DNA from: Capniomyces stellatus
Taxonomy: Eukaryota > Kickxellomycota > Harpellomycetes > Harpellales > Legeriomycetaceae
Assembly: GCA_001661515.1 (NCBI GenBank)
Contig: LUVW01000003.1
Location: forward strand, 372,001 to 436,000
DNA: 64,000 bases
Reading direction: 5' to 3'
Below, piece after piece: positions 1 through 12,205 of the stretch (position 1 is its first letter; each line of letters opens with the position of its first letter). Both the position numbers and the translations under genes were made by a program. Below the pieces are notes generated by a model. It was not told the DNA's origin. It worked only from the letters and a program-made list of their open reading frames with translations, and searched no databases.

Positions 1-3000
1 AAAGAATCTCGTACAAGCTATTTGTATCAAAAGCACGGTAAGCGATTGAATTGCATAATCCTGGCACCAAAGCTTATACAGAACTATAAATAGGCCGGCT
101 TATTTGTGTGTGTAGTAGCTAAAGAGACTATCATAACTTACATGTGACGCATCGTTGATAAAGTGTTTGTTTGAAACCATTTTTATAAAATTCAGGTTAG
201 TGCAAAATATATAAACCAAACTAGTTTTGCTTGTTATATGTTTTTGTGTATGGATACGGCCAGAGAATTTGTCTTTCTATTTATACATCTTTTAATCCAA
301 AGCTTTGTTTATTGCCTACTTCATAATAATCATTAAGGTTGTAGAAAGAGCTTAAAACCAGTAAGGCAAGGCAAGGTTGTAAAAAAATAAGGCCACGTTT
401 TGATTTGATTTGTTCTAAAACAGCAGAAATTAATTGTGTTTCATCCAAAATATTAGGTTTATCTTTGATTTTCGCATTCAGCTGTCGACTTTTAAAACCC
501 CAATCATAAATCGCGCAAGGGGAAAATGGTCATATGCCTGATCTTTGCTTTGTTTTCTGTTTTGTCTTTTATTTTATGCAGTCTCTGGCTTGGCTAACTA
601 AATTAATTATAGTAAAATCTACAAACTCTAATCCAGCTACAAACTCTAATCCAGCTGACAGACTTTTCAAAGATGTGCACAATATAATACAACGAAATTC
701 TAACTGAGCGTTTTTCTACCATTTGTTAGAAACCAGCAAATTCTGAACTATATAATTTCAATTACAATTTATTTTGATTATAGATCATGTATTTGGGACT
801 ATACAGTGCGTTTTTCTTGTATGTAGTGTGCTAATGTGTTTATGCTATGCACTTATGTTAAGCCTATTTTACTAAAGCGTCTAGTATACTGTATTAACAG
901 CACTTCAAACTCGATGCTATTATACATTTCTTGGTGAAAATACCTTGCAGCGAATCTGAACCTACACCCAGACTTTGACTCAGTATTATTTGTAAACCAA
1001 AAATACTAAAACATAGTGTGTAGTTGGCTTCCTTGATAAACCAGTGGACTGAAAATATTGTACTTTAATTAAATAAACTGTTGAGCTTAATGCTTTTGGT
1101 AATTAAGAAAGAATTGGAGAGTGACAAATACAACCAATGCTCTGCTTGTAATCAGCCCCTGATAAATAGACTCTGTAGCTTGATAACCATGTAATTATGT
1201 CAGAAAAGCCCAAATATGATCCCAATTCTTATTTTTAGACATTCCTACTATTTTATTTTACAGAGTATAATGGCGGTCATAATCGGTGATAGTATCGATT
1301 CTAGTATATCCCTGCCAGCAATCATTTGAGCGATTCGGGCTTTTTCTGTATCTACTATTTCTACTATTTCTACTATTCCCATTATCACGTTATCAAATTA
1401 TCACATTACCAAAATTTTCCGTTATTATCAATCTCGAGCCTAGAACCGCATTAATCATGATTGCAGCAACCTGAACAAGTTTCAAACCTGAAATGTGCAT
1501 TATACCATACTAAAAAGAATAGTTACAGTTATTGAAAGTTCGGCTGGCAAAACCCAAGCCTGCCTAGCCAATACTTTTAATTTTTTTTTTAAATGTTGCT
1601 TAACCGTGAGTTTGCCTCAAAAACAGCTTTGAGATATCTACCATCGATCTAAGGGGGTGGGGAAGGAGGGGTAGAGCCAACAAAATGTACTCTATCTTTC
1701 TAGCGTTAATTAGCATATTCTTTGGATCCTTTAATGGCTCTGATGATATGTTCAATGATATAAATTGCAATAATTACAAGTTCAACAAGCGTATGGTGTC
1801 AACGCAAAAAAAAATCACATTCACTGTTCTTGGTTTGACTCAACTTAACAGGGGTCTTATAAACAATTTTATTGGAAAATGGGTAAATACCGGAAGACTT
1901 TTTGTTGATCAAGTTCAAGAAAGATCCTTTTTGAATTAAATTATCCAGCAGACTTGACCAATGTTACCGAATCACCAACTACTGTAAAAAAAAAAGAAAG
2001 GGCAGGGATTTTATCAAATAGAATGTAGGAATTGAGGAGCTGAAAAGATGGGAATAAATCTGCATGAAATAGTAATAACAATATGTAATTCGCTAAAAAT
2101 CAGACAATTATAGATTGAAGCAGAAAGAAGGCTATTAAAATTTAATAAAATGTCACCAAACTGGTTATGATTTGTGCAAATTAAAATGTAAAAAAAGGAA
2201 TACAAAAAGTTCAGTGCTGATTTATCTAAGCTGAATCACCAAACTATCCCAACAATTTGACGTAGATTCCAATTACAATTCAAGAACAAACACAAGAGGC
2301 CGAATCAGACATTCGAGAATTCCATATCTTATGTTATTCAACAACTCTTTAGAACGATAAATGATTAGTTTGTAAAATGGCCTGAAATAATTTGTGCTTT
2401 AAAAAAGAATCTAAACCCAATTAGTGAATTGGAATTCTCGATACTATCGATTTCAAACGAAGCACCTGGTTGAGAAACCCAACAGTGTTATATCGATAAA
2501 GAGTACAGGAGTAATGGAATGTTAGGATCAAAAAAGAAAAAAAAAAGAGAATGGTTAGATTGAATAAAAAATGGAAAAAAGAGCAGTAAGGTTAAAGAAA
2601 AAAAAAGAAAACCGAGATCAATTGAACAATTAAAGCTTTGTACAAAGTTGACCTTATCAAAAAGCCAAGAGTTTTAACAGCAAATATTACTGATAAAAAC
2701 TGCAAGGTAAACAGAAGCAAAGCATATATAATCCAGAGGTCGTTGTTGCAGTATTCCTTTACTTTAGCAACAATCAAGTATTAGCCGGAAATTAGCCTAT
2801 ACAACCAGGATAGCACACCAGAAATAAAGAAAGAAAGAAAGCAAAAGTTACAGGCTGAAACAAAACTCGAAGAATTTTTATTTAAGCTACTTTTTTTTTT
2901 GCTTACAAAATCGATTAAAGGTTCTCTAGTCTGTTGCAAAAATAGCTTACGTTCATATACCTCGAGATTAGGATCAGTGGATATAACACGTTTGGCGCAA

Positions 3001-3124
3001 AACAAATATAAAGTTTTTCTATTTGATCAACAGTAGAAAATATTTCAAATCTGCCTTTCTTTTGCAAAAAAAAGAGAAAAAAAACAAAGAAAAAACAGTC
3101 AAGGAGGGCAAAAGCGAATCAAGC
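1..3124. other. Intergenic, no convincing gene
   Basis: AT-rich sequence without a gene I can support. It contains an 18-bp direct repeat near 619-655, a purine-rich run near 1650-1680, and A-rich DNA at 3065-3112 that probably belongs to the leader of the downstream ATPase. An 84-codon frame at 1685-1939 begins with a hydrophobic stretch but has no other coding sign. A 74-codon frame at 2781-3005 on the minus strand is likewise unsupported. Confidence 0.6.
619..655. repeat. 18-bp direct repeat, two copies
   Basis: The unit ctacaaactctaatccag occurs twice in immediate tandem; the first base of copy one is shared with flanking sequence. It lies in intergenic DNA with no associated gene. It looks like a simple local duplication. 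Confidence 0.8.
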
Positions 3125-6100
3125 ATGGTTTTTGATTTAAGTCAGTTGATCAGGTTGATCTTAATTTGCGGTTTGGTCGCAGTAAACGGGTATCCAGCCT
3201 TTAATACACCAAACAAATACGATGTATTTGGGAATCAATGTTCATTATTACCGCGATCGGGTTTATCGTGCCCCGTACTTTGTGCCAAAAGCGGTGATTT
3301 GTGTCCACCTCAGCTAAACCCAGCAGCCAGGTGTCCAGACAGCGAAGTGAGATGTGCTGATGGAGCTTGTAGGTCTGACTGTACTGGTATTGTGAACCCG
3401 TGTCTTTGCGACAAGTCAGAGACTGAGCTAACAAACGTTTATGTTGCCTGTGCGCCGCAGCAAGACACAATAACAATTGACAAATTTGATCCAGCACTCA
3501 AGACTTTACAGACGGGACTATTCTGTGCAAAGACCTGGGATTTAGTGCCAAACAATGTCACTATTGACAATCTAAACGAGTTTATACCTGACTGGACCGA
3601 GGATAGCACCGTTGACTATGTATTCCTGGTTTGCCCCGACGCGACTTATTTGCCATTTACTTACACCGAGCCAATGTTCATCACATTTTACTCACTGATT
3701 GCTCTGATGATAGGTCTTAATTCCCTATGGTTGACATACAAGCGTATAGCTGAAAAGGTAACTAATTAATCAATATCAGCTAAATCAATGTCAGCTAAAT
3801 CAATATCAATTAAATCAATATCAATGAAATCGTTACCAGTTAAATTGGTATTAATCAATGGTGATCAAACCAACTGTATGAATCAACTTGATTAAATAAA
3901 ATAGACAACCAGATATTTTATTCATACACTAGATTGTAATTTCTGTTTACAATTTGATAAACTTTGGAAACTATTACTCTTTCCAAGATTACTAATAATA
4001 ATTTATTTATTTTTTAAAAAAAAAGTCGAAAGCTCAAGTCCAAATTTATAAATATAATGTGAATAATGGCGTTTTTTTTTAGGACTCAGCAAAGCTTAAG
4101 CAGATATACTCAGTTAGGGATAGCGAGGATGACAGTGAGCGATCCATTGGGTTTATAGGATATAAAAACAACATACTGGGACGTATCTCGTTTGTTTATC
4201 TTGGGTTTGTCTCTGTGGGACTGGCAGTTCTTTTGCTTGTGATAGTTTTAGATTACTATGGTATAATAAACGGGGTGGAATTTGGGGTATTCCTGTCACC
4301 AGACACATCGATGACGTCGTTTATTGTAGTGTGGCATTTGACCTTGATTTGGCTGGGAGGGTTGATTATGGTGAAGGAAAGCATTAGAAACTTTTACAGG
4401 GTGAAGTGCAGCTTGAAGGATGCCGACATGGTTCAAATTGAAGAGCACCGCGACTCGGTGATTATGACTGAAAGCACAAATAGGTTTGTGTTGATTGCAC
4501 GAAAGCTGGAAAAGAGATTTAAAAGTTCACTGAGTCTTGACATGACAAATACAACAACAAATGTTATCACCGAGGACCAGCCAAAGTCTACCGTTGCAAA
4601 GAAGTACTTTGAGCACCATTGCGAGAGATTTGTTTTGGGAGCGAATGGAACATTTGAGACAAACAAGTTTGACTTGGGCAATAGACACGATGAGCTTTTG
4701 AAGCTTGGAAACGGATTGACGACGGATCAGGCGATTGAGAGAGAAAGCCTTGTTGGGGAGAACTATGTCAGGGTTGTTGTTCCAACGTACCTAGGTGCAC
4801 TGTTTGAAGAGTTCGCGTCGATATTTTACCTGTACCAAATGATGTGTTTGTGGGTTTGGTTCTACTTTTACTACTACAAGATGGGGTCTGTCCAGCTTAT
4901 TGTTATTCTGATATCGGCGGTTGTTAAATCGGCGCTAAGAGTCAACTCGGAGAAAAGAATCAAAATGCTGGCAGAACAAACAGGCAGCTACACGGTCAAG
5001 AGAGATGGGGTTTGGATTGATTTGGACTCCAAAGACTTGGTTCCTGGTGATGTTGTTGGGCTTGAAAGCGGTTCACAGGTTATGTTTGACGGCGCTGTTC
5101 TTAAGGGCGAGGTGGTGGTTGATGAAAGCTCGCTTACTGGAGAGGCCATGCCGGTGCGAAAATTTGCACTTAAAAACGACAAGATTGGCTACACTAAAAA
5201 CGGATCAGGCAAGCTTTACACTATTTATGCCGGAACATCCGTGCTCCAATGCACCGGAAGCTCGACATACAGCCAAACCAACGCCTCAACTACAACCGAT
5301 CTGGGCCTTAAAAGCTACTCCAAGTCGTCTTCTGTCGAAAGAGTTGTGCGCAGCAATTTGGACCAGGATTCGAGGATAAGATCAACGGCTACACCAAACG
5401 CGCCAAGCATCAGCTCGAATGAGTATCCGTTTGAGTCCAGTATTGAAAAGACGACGCCAGCAGAACCGCAGACACAGATCCTGGTACTTTCCACGCGTAC
5501 AAACACTGACAAGGGGAGAATGATTCAAAAGATTCTGTTCCCTACCGAGTACTCGTTTGTATTCAACGAGCAACTACGTATTGTGATTCTCATCCTACTG
5601 ATATGGGGTGGGATTGCCTTTGCACTCACGATTTGGTTGATGGGGTACAATCTCACTTCCTGGTTCTATGGTATCTTTGTCATTTCCCAGATTCTGTCGC
5701 CTCTTCTCCCTGCAGCCTTTGTGATCAGCCAGTCCGTAACCGCCAATAGACTAAGATCCAAAAAGATATTCTGCATTGACTTGCCAAGGATCATGGTTGC
5801 TGGAAAAGTACAGGTATTTTGTTTTGACAAAACTGGAACTCTTACTCGGGAGGGTCTTGAATTTAGCTCAGCTCAAGACATCGGGACGTTTGACAACTCC
5901 AGTTCTAGTCCAGCGTTTGGTGAGTCTTATGAAAACGTATCTCGACTCAGCCAGATATCCCAAATTGGCTTGGCCACCTGCCACGCTGTAACCATGGTTG
6001 GGAGCACGGCTATTGGAAACCCTGTGGATGTGGAGCAATTCCGGGCCACTGAGTGGGAAATCCTCCCCAAATCAAACAACCCACAGTCAGGCGACCTTCA

Positions 6101-7949
6101 GTACCTTGACTCCCTAGTCTCGCCGTTTATGGAAACAGCCTCTGACTTTACAAACAGCCCACGCAAGGTCGTCCACGTTATTAAACGGTTTGAGTTTGAG
6201 CACGCCAGACAGAGTATGTCTATTGCTGTTCTTGACCCTGACACCAACCATGTCCATGTTTATGTCAAGGGATCGTTTGAGCGTTTGAAGCGCATCTCTG
6301 ATCCCTCAAGCACTCCATCCGACTATGATGATGTGACGTCGAAATGGGCCTCCGAGGGCTGCTACGTTCTGGCTATGGCCCACAAGGATCTTGGTGTGGT
6401 TGAGGACTTTTCTGCGCTTAATCGCATGTCAAGAGACGAAATGGAGCTGGGTTCTTCATTGGTTCTTTTGCTCATGTTCCGAAACAAAATCAAAAACGAC
6501 ACCACTGCTGCTTTAGCTGAGCTTAAGGCCGGAGACACGCGATGTGTGATGATTACAGGCGACAACGCCCTTACCGGAATATACATTTCTCGCCTAAGCG
6601 GAATGATCTCCGAAAACGCACAAGTCATTCTAGGAAGCATGGAGGTGGCTCCAGACTCAACAGAGCCCAAACTCGTCTGGCGAAACCAAACTACCAAGAG
6701 AATCGAAACCGACATCGACTCGCTTCTGAAAACCAATGCTGCCGATTCTAGCTCTGATGCTGGCGTTGAGTATACTAGTGATAAGGTTGATGGCTCTGTT
6801 ACCCAAGCCACGCCGGATATTGAGCTGGCTGTCACTGCTGCATCGTTTGACCATCTTGTCGCTACAAACAGCATTAGAAAATATCTGTTTAACATCCGTA
6901 TTTTCTCAAGAATGACTCCCGATGGCAAAGTCACTGCTGTGAGGTTGCATATGGAGAAAGCCATTACCGGTATGTGTGGTGACGGTGGTAACGACTGCGG
7001 TGCCTTGCGTGCCGCGCATGTCGGTCTTGCTTTATCTGAATCTGAGGCATCCATTGTTTCCCCATTCTCCTCATCCAACCGCTCGATTTTCTCCTGTGTG
7101 GAGCTGCTGCTCCAGGGCCGGTCTGCCCTCGCCACCTCAATGGCCGCCTACAAGTTTTTGATTATGTATGGCGAAACCATGGCTTGGCTAGAGCTATTCC
7201 AGTTCTACTTTACCGTCATTGTTCCTGAGCCTGTATGGATCTTTATCGATTCCTTGATTGCTGTTGGTTTGTTGTTCGCAATTACCCAGTCTAAAGCCGC
7301 CAAAAAGCTTCTGCCCCACCGTCCTACCGCCCGACTGCTTGGCTCAAACACTTTATATTCCGCTATTGGCCAAATTTTTATCAACTTTGTGGCTCTTTGC
7401 TTTATAATCTTCCTGCTTTTCCAACAGCCCTGGTTTAGATGCCACGAGTTTGACTCCAGCGATATCAACACTGCTCTTTGGTGGCTTCTTGGTGATAACT
7501 ATGAGGCTGAAACTCTGTCTATAGTCCTGCTGTTCCAATTCATCAATGCTGCTGGCACATTCAACTTGGGCTATCGCTATCGCCGCTCATGGGGCGATAA
7601 TTACTTGCTCGTCATTCTTTACTTTGGATTCATGGCTGCTGTTTCTGTCATTACCATCGCCGACCCCAACTCCTTTGGCTGCTTGTTCAGAATCAATTGT
7701 GGCGATGCTACTGTCCTTGAAAGCCTAGGTTATCCAAAGCCAAACTTTACCATCCCTGAATACAACTCGCCTAACGGACACAACGTCTTTCCTAAATCCT
7801 TCAGATGGGTTATCTGGGGCTATGCTGTTGCTAATTCTGTTATTGTGTTTGCGTACGAGTACTTTGTTATCAACGGGTATGTAGGGCGATTGGTTCAAAG
7901 GCTCTACCAGGGCAACAACCGCCCCAACAAATTTGTCATCAAAATCTAA
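3125..7949 (+). CDS. P5B-type P-ATPase (ATP13A2/Ypk9-like), two exons, Cys-rich N-terminus
   Basis: Exons 3125-3757 and 4083-7949 (intron GTAACT...TTTAG, phase 0) give 1499 aa. The ATG at 3125 is chosen because it starts a signal-peptide-like segment (VFDLSQLIRLILICGLVAVNG). Residues about 35-190 are Cys-rich, followed by a membrane segment near 182-205 and the ATPase core. Core motifs: TGEA near 561, DKTGTLT near 793 (phosphorylated Asp), KGSFE in the nucleotide domain, and GDGGND near 1176. The M4 motif is SPLLPA near 748, where P5B pumps usually have PPALP. Spacing from M4 to DKTGTLT, with a hydrophobic RIMVAGKV-like stretch, fits P5B rather than P5A. P5B pumps sit in endolysosomal or vacuolar membranes, and animal members export polyamines from the lysosome; the substrate here is inferred only. 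A Ser/Thr-rich insertion of about 70 residues separates the actuator from M3. Confidence 0.93.
3767..3855 (+). repeat. 15-bp tandem repeat inside the P5B ATPase intron
   Basis: About six degenerate copies of a taaatcaatatcaat-like unit run head to tail just downstream of the 5' splice site. Divergence grows toward the 3' end. This looks like replication-slippage expansion in intronic DNA. Confidence 0.8.
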
Positions 7950-9691
7950 AAAAAAAAATTGCCTTTTCTTTCTTTCTTTTTTTTTTTTTTTACGCTTGCA
8001 AGTAATTGTATTTTAGCTTTAATTTAGCTTTTGTTTACAACCATACTTTGGCTATTTAGGTTTTGCTTCTAACCAACCAATACTAACTAAATAATCAATA
8101 ACCCGATCCTTTAGTCCGTGTATTGTGTGTACTTTTATCATTTTTACTAGCATAACTGTTATACAAGCACCAACCAAACTGAGTCGAGCCATTGTGGGCG
8201 TCCGAATACTTTTACAGTCTGGCATTTATGTGTGTATCAGGTGGAACCTGGGATGGTGCCTTAACAAGTCAACAATATACGTATGCACATATCAGTATCA
8301 ACCTCTTGCTTTACTCAAGTTTAGATAAACAGCTGTTAGAATACTGGGCTAGCTACACCAAATTACTCCAACATTTATTCTTTGTTTTCCTATATCTTTA
8401 CTTTGTTTATTTTTGTTTTTCCTATAACTTTACTTGATATTTATTTATTGAACCTTTACTTGTTTATTTTATTATTTACATTTGGCATTAATTAGCATAA
8501 TTCCTGATGCAAGATCCTTTCGTTAAACAGTAAAAGTATTTACAAGATGATACAGTGACATTATCAAATAAAACAAGCACCTCTTTAAGTTAACAGCAAA
8601 AAACTGGAACTGTCGAGTCTAATATATATTGTGTTGTGTTTGTAGTATTGATGCTTGCTGTGATTGTTTTATTTAGTTTATTTTTAAAGCTGTAGGTGCA
8701 TAATAGCCAATTGAGGCGATTGATAGATATGATTAAAGAAAATAAGTATTTAAATAATCACTCTGGAATCATGTTTAAAGAAAAGTTTAGTTGGGGTGTT
8801 TCCCATGGTTGTTTGATGTGAGACCTTTACTTGAATGTCTCAAACCCGCTTTTGAGTGTTCCCAACTAGCGTTTGGCTTAAGTAATATTGATTCGGGCAA
8901 ACTGCCTGTGTTTTCCATTTTAATAGTGTAAAAGTGAAACAATAATTTAATTCAATAAGAAAAACAATTTATTCTATAAAGCAAAATACTAAATAATAAG
9001 CACTAAAAAAAAACAAACTAAAACAAGGTCGGAAAGGCTTCGAGTAAAGTTGTTGGAACGCTGAAAGGTATTATAATGGACATGTTTTGATGAGCTTATA
9101 AACCAATTAAGCAAGGAGGGGGAGTGTATTAGTTGACATAGCCCAATTTAGTATTTCAGGATAATGGAAGCTTTAGTCCACTTTGTCCCTTTTTGAAAAA
9201 TAAAACAAAAAAAGCATTACTACAAACGGACAAAATCCTTGTTTGCTTGTTGTTGTTTTTTTTTACTGGTGTTGATTTATTCGCAGGTTATTGTCTAGTT
9301 TGTTGTTTGGCTGGTTTGTTCAATTAAAGACTGTTTACTATAACGCTTTTAGCAAAACATTACTTTATTCATGTTATCCAGGGACATCCAAAGTTCGCAA
9401 TAGAGCTGTTTTAATAAAGCCCTCCACAGAATGCATAAAGTACATTAATGTCTTGAAAATTAACCTTTAACTGTATCTATTTGTTTACGAGCGATAATGT
9501 TGGACTTTGCAAAATTTGGATTGCAGCTAAGTATATAAATAAGATTTTATACATACAACACCTACACATAACAACACTCGGAATCAAAAACAGTTCTAGT
9601 GCATCCCTTTGTTGAACTTGAAATCATATAATCAATATCTTTTAAATTAACAGGACCACACTGTCTTTGACTAGAACAGAAAATAATAATA
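7950..9691. other. Intergenic, no gene seen
   Basis: A T-rich run at about 7966-7992 follows the ATPase stop and may be part of its 3' end. The rest is AT-rich, with only short frames (largest 81 codons at 8192-8437) of random composition. The last 160 bases should hold the promoter of the first CFEM-like gene. Confidence 0.6.
9532..9540 (+). promoter_or_regulatory. TATA-like element upstream of CFEM-like gene A
   Basis: TATATAAAT lies about 150 bp before the ATG at 9692. Position and sequence suit a TATA box, but such strings are common in DNA this AT-rich. Confidence 0.3.
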
Positions 9692-10321
9692 ATGAAGGTT
9701 ATACACACGATTCTGGCTTTAGCCTCGTGCGGGCTTTCATTCACATACGCAAGATGTGCTGCCGAGTCCGTCTTTGCGGAATGTGTAAACCGTCAGCAGC
9801 TAATGCTTAATGCTAGGTGCAGCGTAAACGACTATGCGTGTCAGTGCTATTGGTTAGGTCAGGCTGAGATTTGCTATGACCTATGTAAGGACGACGTAGT
9901 CAAAGAAACACCGCTCAGAGATCTTGGAGCTCAAAGAGCTTTGGTTTGCGAAAAATCCAATAGCGCGTCCCAGAACCTGAACGGCAACAAAAAGGTCATG
10001 GGAAACGAAACATCCAACACAGAAACAGGGGCATCGGGCGACGAAGCTGCAGCATCAACGAGACCCAAAAACAGAGCCGCCACAGCCACCGAAGATGACC
10101 TGATTACTGTTAGCGATTATAAAAAGAATCTGGACAATAGCATTGATGATATCCTAGAAAACAATACTGACACAAATAAAAGTAATGGACCCACCAATAA
10201 GTCTGGCAAAAATATTTCACAACAGGATGGAGAGCAGAGCAGCTCTGCAGTAAAAAATAGCATTCAATACTTGGTACTGCTATCTGTTTTGTCGAGTGCA
10301 GTGGGTTTTAGTTTGATATAA
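9692..10321 (+). CDS. GPI-anchored Cys-rich (CFEM-like) surface protein A
   Basis: Single exon, 209 aa. A signal peptide (residues 1-20) is followed by a compact domain with eight cysteines spaced C-x8-C-x11-C-x6-C-x-C-x8-C-x3-C-x20-C (about residues 22-88). Then comes a Ser/Thr/Asn/Lys-rich stalk and a C-terminal hydrophobic tail (QYLVLLSVLSSAVGFSLI) after small residues, typical of GPI attachment. The Asp in NDYACQC, just before the C-x-C pair, matches the position of the CFEM haem-iron Asp ligand. The C1-C2 spacing (x8) differs from classical CFEM (x3), so CFEM-like is safer. The C-Y-x-x-C ending of the core also recalls the widespread fungal GPI-anchored Ser/Thr-rich family. Likely located at the plasma membrane or wall; role unproved. 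Its paralogue lies 1.36 kb downstream on the same strand. Confidence 0.85.
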   Translation: MKVIHTILALASCGLSFTYARCAAESVFAECVNRQQLMLNARCSVNDYACQCYWLGQAEICYDLCKDDVVKETPLRDLGAQRALVCEKSNSASQNLNGNKKVMGNETSNTETGASGDEAAASTRPKNRAATATEDDLITVSDYKKNLDNSIDDILENNTDTNKSNGPTNKSGKNISQQDGEQSSSAVKNSIQYLVLLSVLSSAVGFSLI

Positions 10322-11677
10322 AGTTTGATACCGAGTATTTTATTAACTAATATTAAAGCTGCTATTACATATTCTATTATTATATAAAACAAGTTGTTAA
10401 ATTCTACATTTTAATATCCCACCCATTTACTCGTTTATTTTTTCTTCACTTTTTTCGTTTATCCGTTTATTCGTTATTCGTTTATGCATTCTAGTTTTGA
10501 TACCACCGTTGCGAGATAATTTGGCGATTTTATTGAATAAATAAATCTGTAGCGACCCATTTTTGTCACAATCACTGATAGCAATAGCAATACATTTTTC
10601 TAATATTGAATATACCTACATTTCTATAACCAAGCAAAATCACTGCAAATGCTGGTTCGATTTTTCGCTACTTTGGTTACGATTGTAGCCTTTAAATTAA
10701 AAGAGTTGGTTAATTGATGGATAGACGGCATATATTTTCACTTTACCATATTAAAACAAATTTTATTGACAATAATTTGCCATAAACGCACACCGCTTTA
10801 ATATAATGGAATTGTGGAGGTGCATTCGTTGCAGGTAGGATTTATATCTGAACCCGCTAGTGAAAAAAAAGGATAATAAGGCATCGAGCTGTGCCAAAAA
10901 CGCATTTACTCGTTGCAGTTTGCTAGAGCCAGTTTGAATGCTAAGCCAGTTGACTCAAGTTTATACCCTCAATATACTTTTATAAAACATATATAGCAAT
11001 TCTCGATTAAACATGACAAACCGAAGTCTATTGTTATGAACGTGTAAAGTTTTCAAATTTAAAATCATGCTTGTAAACAATTAAAATAAATAAAAAATAA
11101 ATAGAAAAACGTGGGGTAGCAGTTTTGATATTGATTTAAAAAATGTCCTACGAACACAAACATATTGGTGGGACTGTTTGCTGTTCAACAATAGCAAAAA
11201 AGCTCAACCAAGTTTAGCCCTAATTCCACTATTATTTCTATTTAATTATATTTTGCAAAGACAATGGCATTTTGCATCAGCTCCAAGACGATAAAACAAA
11301 CTATTCGATTTGGAAACTAGAAACGTTTTAAACAATTCTAACCGAACTCTATTCATACCATTTATCTTGTATAGCTACTAGAACCCACATTCGTTACATT
11401 CGTTACATTCGTTACATTCGTTATAATCGTTATATTCGCTACATTCGTTACATTCGTTACATTCCATATCATTTCGTTTTACACAGCATTAGCCTAGATT
11501 TTACTACAAGTCCTTGAAAACTGCACATACATATACTATAAACAGACTCGACACCATTTTGTAGAAAGCAATAAATACATTACCAAATCCCACATCAAAG
11601 ATTCCAAATATCTGTTTATCCCTTTTTACTCTATCCCTATAACGAGTTTTGATAAATACAAGTATTAACAAACTAAA
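10322..11677. other. Intergenic between the tandem paralogues
   Basis: No gene is visible. The stretch is AT-rich, with short A- and T-runs and the 9-bp tandem array listed separately about 215-290 bp before the next start codon. Confidence 0.6.
11387..11464. repeat. 9-bp tandem repeat (acattcgtt), about 8.6 copies
   Basis: Four perfect copies, two diverged copies, two perfect copies and one partial copy. The array sits in the probable upstream region of CFEM-like gene B. It could be a polymorphic promoter minisatellite; function is unknown. Confidence 0.9.
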
Positions 11678-12205
11678 ATGTTCCAAAAGTCCAAAATAAT
11701 CATATTTATTGTAGCCTTTCTAAGTGTGCTACTCCAAATCAGCGCAGAGTGCGAGCTTGAGCAGCAATTCCAGGACTGCTTACAACACAACAACCTGAAA
11801 AAGGCAACAGAATGCTCATCAGTCGTGGATTACGAATGTATTTGTCTTTGGTCAAACGAACTTGCTGGATGTTACAATCAGTGCCCCGATGATCCCGACA
11901 AATCTGATGCTAGGAAAGGTGCTATGGAGCTGGCCAAAAATGACTGTTTGGTTGCCTTGAAGAATAAGAAAACCACATCCACATCATCATCATCCACATC
12001 GCAATACACCTCAACCTCAACCGACTCAAACTCCACAGACTCATACAAAGCTAAAGAGACAGGAAAGTCAGGATCTTTGAGCAGCAATAGAATAGGAAAC
12101 AACAAGTCTGGTATTGCTGTGGACAGCGGAGCAGAGTCAAACAAGAACGGGGCATTGCTAGCATCCGTTGCCCTATTCGTATGTTGCCAATACCTGTTTT
12201 TATAA
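11678..12205 (+). CDS. GPI-anchored Cys-rich (CFEM-like) surface protein B
   Basis: Single exon, 175 aa. Signal peptide (residues 1-23), then eight cysteines spaced C-x8-C-x11-C-x7-C-x-C-x8-C-x3-C-x20-C, a Ser/Thr-rich stalk (about 98-135) likely O-glycosylated, and a hydrophobic C-terminal tail (GALLASVALFVCCQYLFL) that should direct GPI attachment. The core has VVDYECIC, with Asp at the CFEM-type position, and CYNQCPDDP, a signature I associate with fungal GPI-anchored Ser/Thr-rich proteins. Cysteine spacing matches the upstream gene within one residue although overall identity is low, so the pair is an old tandem duplication. Expected on the cell surface; haem or iron binding is only a possibility. 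Confidence 0.85.
   Translation: MFQKSKIIIFIVAFLSVLLQISAECELEQQFQDCLQHNNLKKATECSSVVDYECICLWSNELAGCYNQCPDDPDKSDARKGAMELAKNDCLVALKNKKTTSTSSSSTSQYTSTSTDSNSTDSYKAKETGKSGSLSSNRIGNNKSGIAVDSGAESNKNGALLASVALFVCCQYLFL

Noticed and set aside
1685..1939. 84-codon frame with a signal-like start
   Set aside because: Only the first 18 residues look secretory. The rest has no cysteine pattern or repeat, and frames of this size are expected by chance in this composition.
6362..7135. 257-codon minus-strand frame inside the P5B ATPase
   Set aside because: Antisense shadow of a strongly conserved coding region, with a Ser/Arg-rich product typical of antisense frames.
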